This document shows positions 9,238-17,189 of a stretch of DNA of 64,000 nucleotides, piece after piece. The notes under the pieces were generated by a model. The model was not told the origin of the DNA and did no database searches. It saw only the letters and a list, made by a program, of their open reading frames with translations. The stretch spans positions 240,910 to 304,909 of the forward strand of contig JAUILN010000010.1 of the NCBI GenBank assembly GCA_030432695.1. The letters are read 5' to 3'. The translations under genes and the position numbers were made by a program. This DNA is from a bacterium (GTDB taxonomy: Bacteria > Planctomycetota > UBA1135 > UBA2386). The stretch's first letter is position 1; the number at the start of each line of letters is the position of its first letter.

Positions 9238-9576
9238 GGCTCGTGGAGCGCCGCCTCACAGCAAGAACCAGGACCACGCCGACGGAAAAGCCTCCGACCC
9301 GCGGCCGCGGCGTGCGCACGTCAGAAGCCGAGGGAATCCACGCCGGGTCCGGGACCGCTCCCCTCGTTCCGAACCGCCATCCGCTGGGCGCAGAATGTGC
9401 CAACGCCCCTCACCGGGGAGCCTGGATACCGCGTCCGACCACCCGGCGGCGGGCCGCGGGCCCCGCTCGGCTCCCGCCGGCACAGTTCCCCCAGCGGGTT
9501 CCAGCGTCGAGCCGCAGCGACCTCCGGATCTCGCGAGGGTCTGGCACGCCGATCGCGCGTCACGGTGCCACCCGCC
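9238..9576. other. Divergent intergenic region, no gene seen
   Basis: About 340 bases separate the DUF1206 gene from the ExoD-like gene; both start here, so both promoters should lie inside. No coding signal, RNA fold or repeat could be supported. Open frames crossing it are high-GC shadows. Confidence 0.5.
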
Positions 9577-10200
9577 ATGACCACGACCACCGGCCAGAGC
9601 GCAACGACCGACCGCGATCCGCCCGAGGATCTCCGAGACCTGCTGAGTCGCGTCGAGAGAGCTGGCGACGGCGGCGACACCGCGCAGGTTCACCTCCGCG
9701 ACGTGGTCGGCGAACTCGGACAGGCGTCGTTCGCTCCGTTCATCCTCCTACCGGGCCTGATCCTACTCGTCCCGGGGATCGGCGACCTTCCCGGCGTCCC
9801 GGTGACGATGGGCGCCCTGGTGGTCCTGTCCGCGTCGCAGCTACTCGTGCACCGCCACGACCTGTGGCTTCCCGACTGGCTGGGACGTCGCTCGATCGAA
9901 CGCCGCAAGCTGAAGAAGTCCCTCTCCTGGATGCGGCCGGTCGCGAAGTTACTCGACCGCGTCACCCGACCGAGGCTCACCGGCATCGTCCGCGGCGCGG
10001 GCGTCGGCCTGATGCTGATCTCGTGCATCCTGATCGCGACGGCGACCCCGGTCATGGAGATCGTTCCCCTGCTGGCCAACATCGCCGGGGCCGCACTCGT
10101 CGGGTTCGGCCTCGCCCTGTTCGCGCGCGACGGCGTGCTCGCCCTGCTCGCCTTCGCCCTGCTCGGCGCGTGCGTGGCGTGGCTGCTGTGGCTGTTCTGA
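9577..10200 (+). CDS. ExoD-like membrane protein
   Basis: A 207-residue protein of the exopolysaccharide-synthesis ExoD family. After a soluble N-terminus with the family's L-L-x-R-V and HLRDVVGELGQASFAPF stretch it has about five hydrophobic helices (starting FILLPGLILLVPGIGDLPG, with the typical P-G-x-x-x-x-P-G pattern) and the central SQLLVHRHDLWLPDWLGRR loop. ExoD in rhizobia affects exopolysaccharide production and alkali tolerance; the molecular activity is not known. The ATG at 9577 gives the usual family length. It converges on the GT4 gene that ends 22 bases away. Confidence 0.85.
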   Translation: MTTTTGQSATTDRDPPEDLRDLLSRVERAGDGGDTAQVHLRDVVGELGQASFAPFILLPGLILLVPGIGDLPGVPVTMGALVVLSASQLLVHRHDLWLPDWLGRRSIERRKLKKSLSWMRPVAKLLDRVTRPRLTGIVRGAGVGLMLISCILIATATPVMEIVPLLANIAGAALVGFGLALFARDGVLALLAFALLGACVAWLLWLF

Positions 10201-10221
10201 AGCAGGCCGGACGACCGCGGA

Positions 10222-11490
10222 CTATCGCTCGTAGGCCGCCCGATAGCGCTCGTAGCAGTCGGAGATCCCCGGCAACGGCTGCACGTCGAGCCGGCGCCAC
10301 CACTCCCGGTCGGTGGCGATGCGCCGCAACTGAGCGCGCAGCGACTCGACGGATCCCGCCTCGAACACCAGGCCATTGCGCTCGGTGACCATCTCGCTCA
10401 TCCCGCCGAGGTCGGCGACGAGCACCGGCACGCCGGCGGCGAACGCCTCGAAGACGACCAGCGGCGTGTTCTCGTACCAGGTGCTCGCGACCACCAGCAC
10501 GTCCATCTCCGCGAACACCTCGGAGATCTGCTCCTCGGAGTAGCCCCCGGCGAACCGGATCCGCGGATCGCCCTCGGCCGAGGCGACCAGCGAGTCGATG
10601 TACTCTTGGAACATCGCCTCCTCGAGTCGGCCGTGAATCGTCAAGCGACAATCGAGGCCGCTGCCCCGCACCGCGTCGACGACCAGGTCCGGCCCCTTCC
10701 AGGGCGACAGGATTCCGCAGAAGCCGATCCGCAGCGGTGAGCGTGGGCGCGCCACCGCAGCGCGCGTGACGCGGCCCGCCTCCAAGCCGTAGTGGCCGAG
10801 TCGGAAACCGCCGTGGTCGAAGCCGTTGTTCCGGAACACGTCGGCAAGGAACCGCGACGGCGCGAAGATCACGTCGGCCAGCGCGAGGTTCTGGAACTGG
10901 CGCTCCTTGCGAGACAGCAACGCGTGCAGTCGCGCCCCCTGGCTGTCGGTCAGCGGGTCGGCGGCGGGATCGGGCTCGGCCCCCTGCAGCTCCGGCGCAT
11001 GGCAGGGCACGCAGCCACGCCCCTGATCAGGGGGCCCGTCGCAGACCGTCCCGTCGCTCCGCTGCAGGGTGAAGCGCGGGCAGAGGTACCAGAAGTCCAT
11101 CAGCGTCACGCAGATCCTGAGCCCGTTGCGCTTCGCCACCCGCAGCAGGTTCGAGCCGAGCTGCCGCAGATGGAAGGCGTGCACCACGTCCGGCCGGACC
11201 TCGTCGAGGACCTGCTGGAACCAGCCCTCGAGGTGCAGGTTCTGGTAGTCGCGGAGCTGGTCGTTCGGATTGATCCGCCGCCAGTGGTTCAGCCGGATCA
11301 CCCGGAGCCCGTCGACCGGTTGCTCGAAGCGGCGGATCGGCGGCCAGTCGCGGTCGTGGTCCCAGTGCAGGCACAGGATCACCGGCTCGTCGCCCCGTCG
11401 CCGCGCTTCCCGCGCCACCGCCAGACAGTGCTGCTCGGTGCCGGAATGGCTGTCGGGGAGGAACTGATGGATCGTGTAGAGGATGCGCAT
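10222..11490 (-). CDS. Family 4 glycosyltransferase, paralogue A
   Basis: A 422-residue GT-B fold enzyme. The N-terminal domain begins MRILYTIHQFLPDSHSGTEQ, with the G-T-E motif of GT4 proteins; a Cys-rich insert (LCPRFTLQRSDGTVC ... GCVPCH) could bind metal. The C-terminal domain has the donor-binding G-F-C-G-x-L-S-P-W-K-G segment and the E-x7-E-like motif in YENTPLVVFEAFAAG. ATG 11490 was chosen because homology to its own paralogue at 12797-14104 starts exactly there; about four of five residues agree between the two by eye. The upstream 240 bases form a divergent promoter region shared with the epimerase gene. Role: sugar transfer in a surface glycan, substrate unknown. Confidence 0.88.
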   Translation of the reverse strand: MRILYTIHQFLPDSHSGTEQHCLAVAREARRRGDEPVILCLHWDHDRDWPPIRRFEQPVDGLRVIRLNHWRRINPNDQLRDYQNLHLEGWFQQVLDEVRPDVVHAFHLRQLGSNLLRVAKRNGLRICVTLMDFWYLCPRFTLQRSDGTVCDGPPDQGRGCVPCHAPELQGAEPDPAADPLTDSQGARLHALLSRKERQFQNLALADVIFAPSRFLADVFRNNGFDHGGFRLGHYGLEAGRVTRAAVARPRSPLRIGFCGILSPWKGPDLVVDAVRGSGLDCRLTIHGRLEEAMFQEYIDSLVASAEGDPRIRFAGGYSEEQISEVFAEMDVLVVASTWYENTPLVVFEAFAAGVPVLVADLGGMSEMVTERNGLVFEAGSVESLRAQLRRIATDREWWRRLDVQPLPGISDCYERYRAAYER

Positions 11491-11729
11491 CGCGGGGCGG
11501 GAGGGGCCGTGCGCGGGTCCGGACCCGTCGTCACGATCGGCCGCCCGCGACCGGCCACTGTAGCGGCCCGCCCCACGCGAACCCCGCATGGCCTGCCCAC
11601 ACCGGTGCGACGCGGATCCGAACTGCAACCCTTCGGCGCCGCGCCGACACCGACGCGCGCGGTTGACCGGGCCGCCGAGTTCCAAGAGGCTGCAGCCAGG
11701 GACGGCCCGGCCAGGAAGGAACAGACCGG

Positions 11730-12848
11730 ATGGAGAGCACCAACCCGACCTCGGCGCCGGATCATCCCGCCGCCTACCGCGGCTGCCGCGTGCTGGTCGC
11801 CGGCGGCTTCGGCTTCCTCGGCGCCCATCTCTGCCGCCACCTGGTCGCCGCCGGCGCGGCCTCGGTGGTCGCGCTGGATCGCGACACCAGTGCCGCGCGG
11901 GCCGCGCGCCTGACCTCGTTGCCGCGCTCCTCGGACCGGTTCGACGCGATCGAACTCGACGTGATGGACCGCGACAGCCTCCGGACGCTGCTGGCCCGAG
12001 GCCGCTTCGACCATGTGTTCCACTTCGCCGCGTTCTCGTCGGTGATCGAGCGTGCCGCGCGCGAGCCGGCGGAATCGCTGGCCGTGAACTCGATGGGCGT
12101 GGTCCACATCCTGGAAGCGCTGCGGGCGAACGGCGGCCCGCATCCGCACGTCGTGCTGGCCTCGACCGACAAGGTCTACGGCGACCACGGCGGCCGGCCC
12201 TACGGCGAAGCGTCGGAGCTGCGCGCCCGCGGCGTCTACGAGTCGTCGAAGCTCGCCGGCGAGCTGTTCGCCCACGCCTACCGCGACGCCTACGACCTGC
12301 CGGTCAGCACGCTGCGGCTGTGCAACGTGTTCGGCCCGTGCGACGTCGGTGGCCTCGGCTTCCGGATCGTGCCGCGCTCGTTGGCGGCGCTGTTCCGCGA
12401 TCCGGTCGGTCGACCGCAGCTCTACGCGACCTCGCGGGCGCATCGCCGCGACTACATCCACGTCGACGACTGCTGCCGGGCATTCCTGGCGGTCGGTGCG
12501 CACGACCCGCGCAGCCTCGCCGAGCCGGTCTTCAACCTCGCCGGCACCGCCAACGTCACCACGCTCGCGATGCTCGAGGCGGTTCTCGAAGCCGCCGCGC
12601 GCACCCTGGAGGACCGCGGCGAGACGCAGCGCGCCACACGCATCCGCGCCGCCGGCATCGAACAGGTCCCGCCACCGGACGACCACGCTCGCGCCATCCC
12701 CGAACAGCGGCTCGACGGCACCAGGCTCCGCGAGGCCACTGGCTTCACTCCGAGCATCCGCCTCGAAGACGGTCTCGCCCACACCGCCGCCGCCTACTAC
12801 GACTGGTTCGCCGCCGAGGCGCCGGGCCCGGCCGCCCCCTCCTCGTAG
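11730..12848 (+). CDS. NAD-dependent sugar epimerase/dehydratase
   Basis: A 372-residue extended short-chain dehydrogenase. The Rossmann motif is GGFGFLG (residues 25-31); the catalytic set is S145/T146 with Y170-x-x-x-K174 (YESSK). The N-R-x-x-N-V/F-G-P part reads LCNVFGPCD near 197-205 and RRDYIHVDDCCR (239-250) is the usual conserved C-terminal segment. Enzymes of this kind interconvert or dehydrate nucleotide sugars such as UDP-glucose, GDP-mannose or CDP-glucose; which one is used cannot be told. It lies between the two near-identical GT4 genes but on the other strand, and its last 52 bases overlap the 3' end of paralogue B in antisense. Confidence 0.88.
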   Translation: MESTNPTSAPDHPAAYRGCRVLVAGGFGFLGAHLCRHLVAAGAASVVALDRDTSAARAARLTSLPRSSDRFDAIELDVMDRDSLRTLLARGRFDHVFHFAAFSSVIERAAREPAESLAVNSMGVVHILEALRANGGPHPHVVLASTDKVYGDHGGRPYGEASELRARGVYESSKLAGELFAHAYRDAYDLPVSTLRLCNVFGPCDVGGLGFRIVPRSLAALFRDPVGRPQLYATSRAHRRDYIHVDDCCRAFLAVGAHDPRSLAEPVFNLAGTANVTTLAMLEAVLEAAARTLEDRGETQRATRIRAAGIEQVPPPDDHARAIPEQRLDGTRLREATGFTPSIRLEDGLAHTAAAYYDWFAAEAPGPAAPSS

Positions 12849-14104
12849 GCAGCCCGGTAACGGGCGTAGCAGGCGTCGATCCCCTCCAACGGCCGCACGT
12901 CGAGCTGCTCCCACCAATCCCGATCGTTGGCCGCGCGCTCGATCTGGGCCCGCAGGGAGGCGGCATCGCCGGGCGCGAAGGTCAGCCCGTTGCGCTCGGT
13001 GATCATCTCGCTCATCCCGCCGAGGTCGGACACGATCACCGGCACGCCGGCCGCGAACGCCTCGAACACCACCAGCGGGGTGTTCTCGTACCAGGTGCTC
13101 GCGACCACCAGCACGTCCATGTCCTCGAACACCTGCGGCGCCTCGGCCTCCGTGTAGGGCCCGGCGAAGCGGATCCGCGCGTCGCCCTGCGCCGACGCCA
13201 CCACCCGGTCGATGTAGTCCTGGAACATCGGCTCCTCGAGCCGGCCATTGATGGTGAGCACCACATCGGCGTCGGTGCCACGCACCGCGTCGACCACCAC
13301 GTCGCCCCCCTTCCAGGGCGACATCACGCCGCAGAAGCCGATCCGTAGCGGACTGCGCGGCGTGCGGCCCGGCGCCGGGTTCACCCGGGTCGGCTCGAGG
13401 CCGTAGTGCCCGATGCGGAACCCGGCATGCTCGAAGCCATTGCGCTTGAACATGTCGGCGAGGAAGTACGACGGCGCGAAGATCACGTCGGCCAGCGACA
13501 GGTTGGCGAATTGCCGTTCCTTGCGGGTCAGCAAGGCGTGCAGCCTGGCACCCTGGCTGTCGGTCAGCGGATCGTCGCCCGGATCGGGCATGGCGCCCTG
13601 CAGCTCCGGCGCGTGGCAGGGCACACAACCCCACCCGCCGTCCGGTGGACCATCGCAGACCGTCCCGTCGCTGCGCTGCAGGGTGAAGCGCGGGCAGATG
13701 TACCAGAAGTCCATCAGCGTCACGCAGATCCGCTTGCCGTTGCGCTTCGCGACCCGCAGCAGGTTCGAGCCGAGCTGCCGCAACTGGAACGAATGCACGA
13801 TGTCGGGTTCGACCTCGTCGAGGATCTGCTGGAACCAGCCCTCCAGGTGCAGGTTCTCGTAGTCCCGCAATGGGTCGTTCGGATTGATCCGCCGCCAATG
13901 GTTGAGCCGGATCACCCGGATGCCGTCGACCGGCTGCTCGAAGCGGCGGATCGGCGGCCAGTCGCGGTCGTGGTCCCAATGCAGGCAGAGCACCGTCGGC
14001 TCGTCGCCCCGCCGCCGCGCCTCCCGCGCCACCGCCAGACAGTGCTGCTCGGTGCCCGAATGGCAGTCGGGGAAGAACTGATGGATCGTGTAGAGGATGC
14101 GCAT
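12797..14104 (-). CDS. Family 4 glycosyltransferase, paralogue B
   Basis: A 435-residue GT-B enzyme, the close duplicate of the protein at 10222-11490: same start (MRILYTIHQFFPDCHSGTEQ), same Cys-rich insert, same donor site (GFCGVMSPWKG) and same C-terminal YENTPLVVFEAFAAG. It carries about thirteen extra C-terminal residues (from GAAGPGAS) that are encoded where it overlaps the converging epimerase gene; the extra tail is compositionally poor and may not matter. Nucleotide similarity is high along the entire length, which indicates a recent duplication with the epimerase left between the copies. Its start is 117 bases downstream of the reverse transcriptase stop on the same strand. Confidence 0.88.
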   Translation of the reverse strand: MRILYTIHQFFPDCHSGTEQHCLAVAREARRRGDEPTVLCLHWDHDRDWPPIRRFEQPVDGIRVIRLNHWRRINPNDPLRDYENLHLEGWFQQILDEVEPDIVHSFQLRQLGSNLLRVAKRNGKRICVTLMDFWYICPRFTLQRSDGTVCDGPPDGGWGCVPCHAPELQGAMPDPGDDPLTDSQGARLHALLTRKERQFANLSLADVIFAPSYFLADMFKRNGFEHAGFRIGHYGLEPTRVNPAPGRTPRSPLRIGFCGVMSPWKGGDVVVDAVRGTDADVVLTINGRLEEPMFQDYIDRVVASAQGDARIRFAGPYTEAEAPQVFEDMDVLVVASTWYENTPLVVFEAFAAGVPVIVSDLGGMSEMITERNGLTFAPGDAASLRAQIERAANDRDWWEQLDVRPLEGIDACYARYRAAYEEGAAGPGASAANQS

Positions 14105-14198
14105 GGAGGGTTCCCAACTCCGCGAGAGACAGTCTCGACGCCCCTCGCTCGGTGTCCATCCCGCCGCTTCAGGTTGCGGGATGTTCGAGTTCGGCGAA

Positions 14199-14214
14199 CC
14201 CGCGCGTCCGCGGG
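14199..14214 (-). terminator. Possible hairpin after the reverse transcriptase
   Basis: CCCGCG-CGTC-CGCGGG forms a 6-bp stem with a 4-base loop, 7 bases beyond the reverse transcriptase stop codon. No U-tract follows, and short GC stems are common at this GC content, so this is weak. Confidence 0.25.
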
Positions 14215-14220
14215 CGCCCG

Positions 14221-15543
14221 TCACCACACGATCCGGTCGAACCACGCGCGCAGGCGGGCACCATGACGCGGCTGCATCTGCCCGATCTCGACGATCCGCC
14301 CCAGCAGGTGGGCCCGGAACTCGGCGATTCCACTCCGGTTCTGACCCTCGGGACCTCGCCGCACGCAGTTCACCAGGATCGCCTCGAGCTGCTCGCGCTC
14401 GGCGCGCGGCACCGCGGCCTGGTCGTTGAGGACCAGACCACCGGCCTGCTGCCGCACTCCTCGCCGCATCACCCGCGTCTTGTGGTGCGCGGTGCGCAGA
14501 CCGCATTCGAGGAGGACCGCGCCGACCCGCTCGGCAAGGCGCTCCGCGTCGCGCGCGAACGCGGCACCGCCGCTGAACACCAGGTCGTCGGCGTAACGGG
14601 TGTAGACGGCTTCGAACCGGCGGGCGAGACCCGTCAACCGGGCGTCGAGCGCGAACGCACAGAGGTTGGCCAGCGCCGGGGACGTGGGGGCACCCTGCGG
14701 CAGGTGACGGCGACGCAGGCGCTCGACCAGGCGTGCACCGCGCGGTGCGTGGCGCGCGGCGCCGAGTCCGTCCTCCAGCGCGTAGCCAGGGGTGGTCGTG
14801 GTGCACAGGTCCGCGAGGCCCGCCGCCAGATCCTCGTCGTAGCCGGCGGTCACGAACAACCGGAGCACGCGACCGCGGCCGAGCGACGCGAAGAAGTCCT
14901 CGATGTCGATCCGCACGACGCACGCACGCCCGACGTGCGGCGCCACGAAGCTGCGGCGACTCCGGCCCGGCACGAAGCCGTGCGCCGCCGCATGCGGTGG
15001 AATCATGGCCAGCAGTCCACGGTGGATCCGCACCTGCACCGCCTTCAGCCGGGTCTTCGGTGCTTCGATCAGCCGCGGCACCCGCCCGCGGCGCGGCACC
15101 CAGACCTGGTGGTAGTGCTCGCGGTGCGTCATCCACTCGAGCGCGCCGCGTCGTCCCGAAACCCGCAGCGCCCGCAGCTCGTCGCCATCGAGACCGAGCC
15201 AGGCCGCGAGGTCGTCGAACGTCCGGAACTCCGGGAGCCGCCACTCCGCGGGCGCGCCGGCAGCCGGAGCCCGCTCCGGACGCGGCAGGTCCTCGAAGTT
15301 GAGCGAGAGTCCTTCGAAGCAGGCTCGGAAGGCCGGCGAGCCGCCGAGCAACCGGGCCAGGTCGCGCACCCGCGGTCGACCGCGCGCCCCGAACCACACG
15401 ACCAGCTTGTGGGCCAGCCGCCGGGCGAGGGGGTGATTCTCGACCCCCATCGCGAGCATCCGCGCGCTCAGGCCATCGACGTCCCACCGCCCGCGGAGCA
15501 GGGCGGTCGCGACCAGTTCCGGATAGGCGTCGGACGAGACCAA
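14221..15543 (-). CDS. Retron-type reverse transcriptase
   Basis: A 440-residue RNA-directed DNA polymerase. Palm and finger motifs are in order: RLIEAPKTRLKAVQ (157-170), HGFVPGRS (188-195), the first catalytic Asp in RIDIEDFFASL (D213), LPQGAPTSPALANL (281-294), and YTRYADDLVFSG (314-325) with the YADD pair D319/D320. Retron landmarks are present but altered: FVAPH (199-203) where retrons have NAxxH, and AGGLVLN (367-373) where they have VTG. Residues 1-~145 form an extra N-terminal helical region, like the long N-terminus of myxobacterial Mx162-type enzymes. The start is uncertain: TTG 15543 is the first possible start in the open frame and has no Shine-Dalgarno site. No maturase or endonuclease domain (as in group II introns) follows. 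No obvious retron effector gene adjoins it. A structured segment 20 bases upstream fits a retron RNA. Confidence 0.9.
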   Translation of the reverse strand: MVSSDAYPELVATALLRGRWDVDGLSARMLAMGVENHPLARRLAHKLVVWFGARGRPRVRDLARLLGGSPAFRACFEGLSLNFEDLPRPERAPAAGAPAEWRLPEFRTFDDLAAWLGLDGDELRALRVSGRRGALEWMTHREHYHQVWVPRRGRVPRLIEAPKTRLKAVQVRIHRGLLAMIPPHAAAHGFVPGRSRRSFVAPHVGRACVVRIDIEDFFASLGRGRVLRLFVTAGYDEDLAAGLADLCTTTTPGYALEDGLGAARHAPRGARLVERLRRRHLPQGAPTSPALANLCAFALDARLTGLARRFEAVYTRYADDLVFSGGAAFARDAERLAERVGAVLLECGLRTAHHKTRVMRRGVRQQAGGLVLNDQAAVPRAEREQLEAILVNCVRRGPEGQNRSGIAEFRAHLLGRIVEIGQMQPRHGARLRAWFDRIVW

Positions 15544-15562
15544 GTGAACGAGTGAGGAAGGT

Positions 15563-15718
15563 GGACCGCACCCCGGCGCTGCGGGTCGGGCGCGGAGAAT
15601 TGTGCGCCGTCGAGCGCACCCGGCTCCGCGCCGCGGATCGGACTGTGCGGAACTGCCCCGGGGTAGCCCCGGAGAGAGGCGTGGACCAGGTCCACGGTCT
15701 CGGCCCGGAGTGCGGTCC
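15563..15718 (-). ncRNA. Candidate retron msr-msd RNA
   Basis: Read on the minus strand, the segment begins and ends with a 9-base perfect inverted repeat, GGACCGCAC (15718-15710) and GTGCGGTCC (15571-15563), in the place of retron a1/a2; two further C-G pairs can be added past a one-base bulge. Inside come two short hairpins (GUGGA-5-UCCAC at 15695-15681; CCGGGG-CUA-CCCCGG at 15672-15658) as expected for msr, then one long imperfect stem, 8 bp (15632-15625 with 15596-15589), a 5x5 internal loop and 6 bp (15619-15614 with 15607-15602) capped by a 6-base loop, as expected for msd. It ends 19 bases before the reverse transcriptase start. Each repeat alone could arise by chance in GC-rich DNA; the order and location are what support it. 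The priming G cannot be assigned. Confidence 0.55.
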
Positions 15719-15806
15719 GGCAGGAGCCTACCCGGGTCCGCGCACGACGTCGCGCGCGACTCCGGTCGTCCTCGGATCGGAGAACGCGACGCCCTCCAGG
15801 ATCGCG

Positions 15807-16376
15807 TCAGCTGGGTCCACGCGACGCCAGTCCAGCGAGCAGTTCGTCGGCGACCGCGGGCTCCAGATGCCGCGCATTCTCCCGGGCGTTGGCAACGGCG
15901 ATGTCGGAGCCGGAGTCGATCAACCTCTGGGCGGCCGCGAGGTCACCACGCACCGCCGGCTTGATCTGCTCGGCCACCGCGTCGAGAGCACGAGCCGCCT
16001 GCGCAGCGATGCTTGCCACGCGCACCGGAGCCTCGGTCGCCGCACGCCACCCGGCAGCGATCCGGGTACGTCGCCCGTCGGCGTCCCGCGGCAGCGCGAG
16101 CGCGGCGAGCAGCTCGGCGAACGCCGTGCAATCGGCGGTGAACTCGGCCTCGAGGTCGTGCACCAACGCTGCGAGCACCGCGATCTCGGGCGCGTCGGGC
16201 TGCGACAGCCGCAGGACCTTCGCGCCGACCGCGATCCCCGACGCGAGCGCGGTGATCCCCGCGGCACCTCCGGCCGGCAGCGGGTCGGGACCGAGGAATG
16301 CCTGCGTCAAGCGACGGAACGAGGCCGTCACGTCGGGCGCCGGAAAGTCGCGCTCGCCATTCCGATCGTCGCTCAT
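15807..16376 (-). CDS. Cyclodeaminase/cyclohydrolase-like protein (FTCD_C family)
   Basis: A 189-residue all-helical protein resembling the formimidoyl-tetrahydrofolate cyclodeaminase domain: a family-like FRRLTQAFLGPDPLPAGGAAGITALASGI start (the Gly-rich turn PAGGAAG stands where the family has P-G-G-G-S), followed by amphipathic helices and a C-terminal R-G-D-L-A-A-A segment that matches the usual S-D-x-x-V/A-G pattern poorly. The family acts in one-carbon metabolism (releasing ammonia from 5-formimino-THF, or hydrolysing methenyl-THF), but the domain alone is also common with unknown substrates. Its ATG overlaps the stop of the AraC-type regulator gene by 4 bases (ATGA), so the two are translationally coupled. 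Confidence 0.65.
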   Translation of the reverse strand: MSDDRNGERDFPAPDVTASFRRLTQAFLGPDPLPAGGAAGITALASGIAVGAKVLRLSQPDAPEIAVLAALVHDLEAEFTADCTAFAELLAALALPRDADGRRTRIAAGWRAATEAPVRVASIAAQAARALDAVAEQIKPAVRGDLAAAQRLIDSGSDIAVANARENARHLEPAVADELLAGLASRGPS

Positions 16377-17134
16377 CCCGCCCCCTCGCTGCGTCGGTAC
16401 TCGCTCGCGGTCATGCCCATGTGCTTGCGGAACTGCCGCGCGAAGTCGGCGTGGTCGTAGAAGCCCGCTTCGAGCGCGACCCGCGTCACCGGCATGTCGG
16501 TCGACGCGAGCAGGTCACACGCCCGGTCGACCCGGAGCTGCATCAGGTAGGCCCGCGGCGACATCTGGAAGGTCGCCTGGAACTTGCGGCCGAACTGCCG
16601 CACCGACAGTCCGGCGCGGTGCGCGAGGTCGGCGACGTGCAGCGGCTCACGGAAGTGCGTGCGCAGGTGCTCGGCGATCGGCGCCAGGTCGAGGTAGGGC
16701 TGCAGGGCGGCGCGCTGGCCCTCGTAGCTGCGCACCGTGCCGCAGATGCCGTGCGGTCGGCCTGCTCGATCGAACAGCGGCAGCTTGTCGGTGACGAACC
16801 AGCTCGGGCTGCCGGCCTCGGCGGGGAACAGCTCGATGATCCCGAGCAGCGGCGCGCCGCTGGCCAGCACCCGTTCGTCGTCGCGGCGGTAGTTGACGGC
16901 GAGCCTTGGCGGGAAGATGCAATCGTCGGTCAAGCCGACCAGTTCCGCCTCGGTCGCGAAGCCGCATCGGTGCACGAAGGCCGGATTGCCCATCACGAGG
17001 CGGAACTGCCGGTCCTTCGCGAAGAACATGGTGCCGGGCAGGTGGTCGAACAGGTGGCGGAACTGCCCCACCTGCAGTTGCTCGGCCCAGGCGTCCGGGT
17101 CGATCGGAGATTCGTGCACGGCCGGAACATACAC
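16373..17134 (-). CDS. PAS-domain AraC-family transcription regulator
   Basis: A 253-residue regulator. Residues ~22-140 form a PAS-like sensor (FDHLPGTMFFAKDRQFRLVMGN, later WFVTDKLPLFDRAGRPHGICGTVRSY); residues ~150-250 form the double helix-turn-helix of AraC proteins, with HVADLAHRAGLSVRQFGRKF and the second signature VALEAGFYDHADFARQFRKHMG. It is transcribed divergently from the ThuA/PVC sugar operon with only 55 bases between starts, so control of that operon, in response to a small molecule bound by the PAS domain, is likely though inferred. It is coupled to the cyclodeaminase-like gene by an ATGA overlap. Confidence 0.88.
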   Translation of the reverse strand: MYVPAVHESPIDPDAWAEQLQVGQFRHLFDHLPGTMFFAKDRQFRLVMGNPAFVHRCGFATEAELVGLTDDCIFPPRLAVNYRRDDERVLASGAPLLGIIELFPAEAGSPSWFVTDKLPLFDRAGRPHGICGTVRSYEGQRAALQPYLDLAPIAEHLRTHFREPLHVADLAHRAGLSVRQFGRKFQATFQMSPRAYLMQLRVDRACDLLASTDMPVTRVALEAGFYDHADFARQFRKHMGMTASEYRRSEGAG

Positions 17135-17189
17135 CGCGAGCGGCGAATCCTACTAGCCGACGCCGAGCCCGTCCGGTCTCCTCACCACC

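Noticed and set aside
11379..14159. 926-codon minus-strand open frame over the epimerase and GT4 gene B
   Set aside because: Its end reads an alternative frame of the GT4 genes and the antisense of the epimerase; no family-like sequence, only Arg/Ala/Gly-rich shadow.
14199..14214. Hairpin after the reverse transcriptase as part of the retron
   Set aside because: Retron RNA normally lies upstream of the enzyme; this stem is short and was kept only as a weak terminator.
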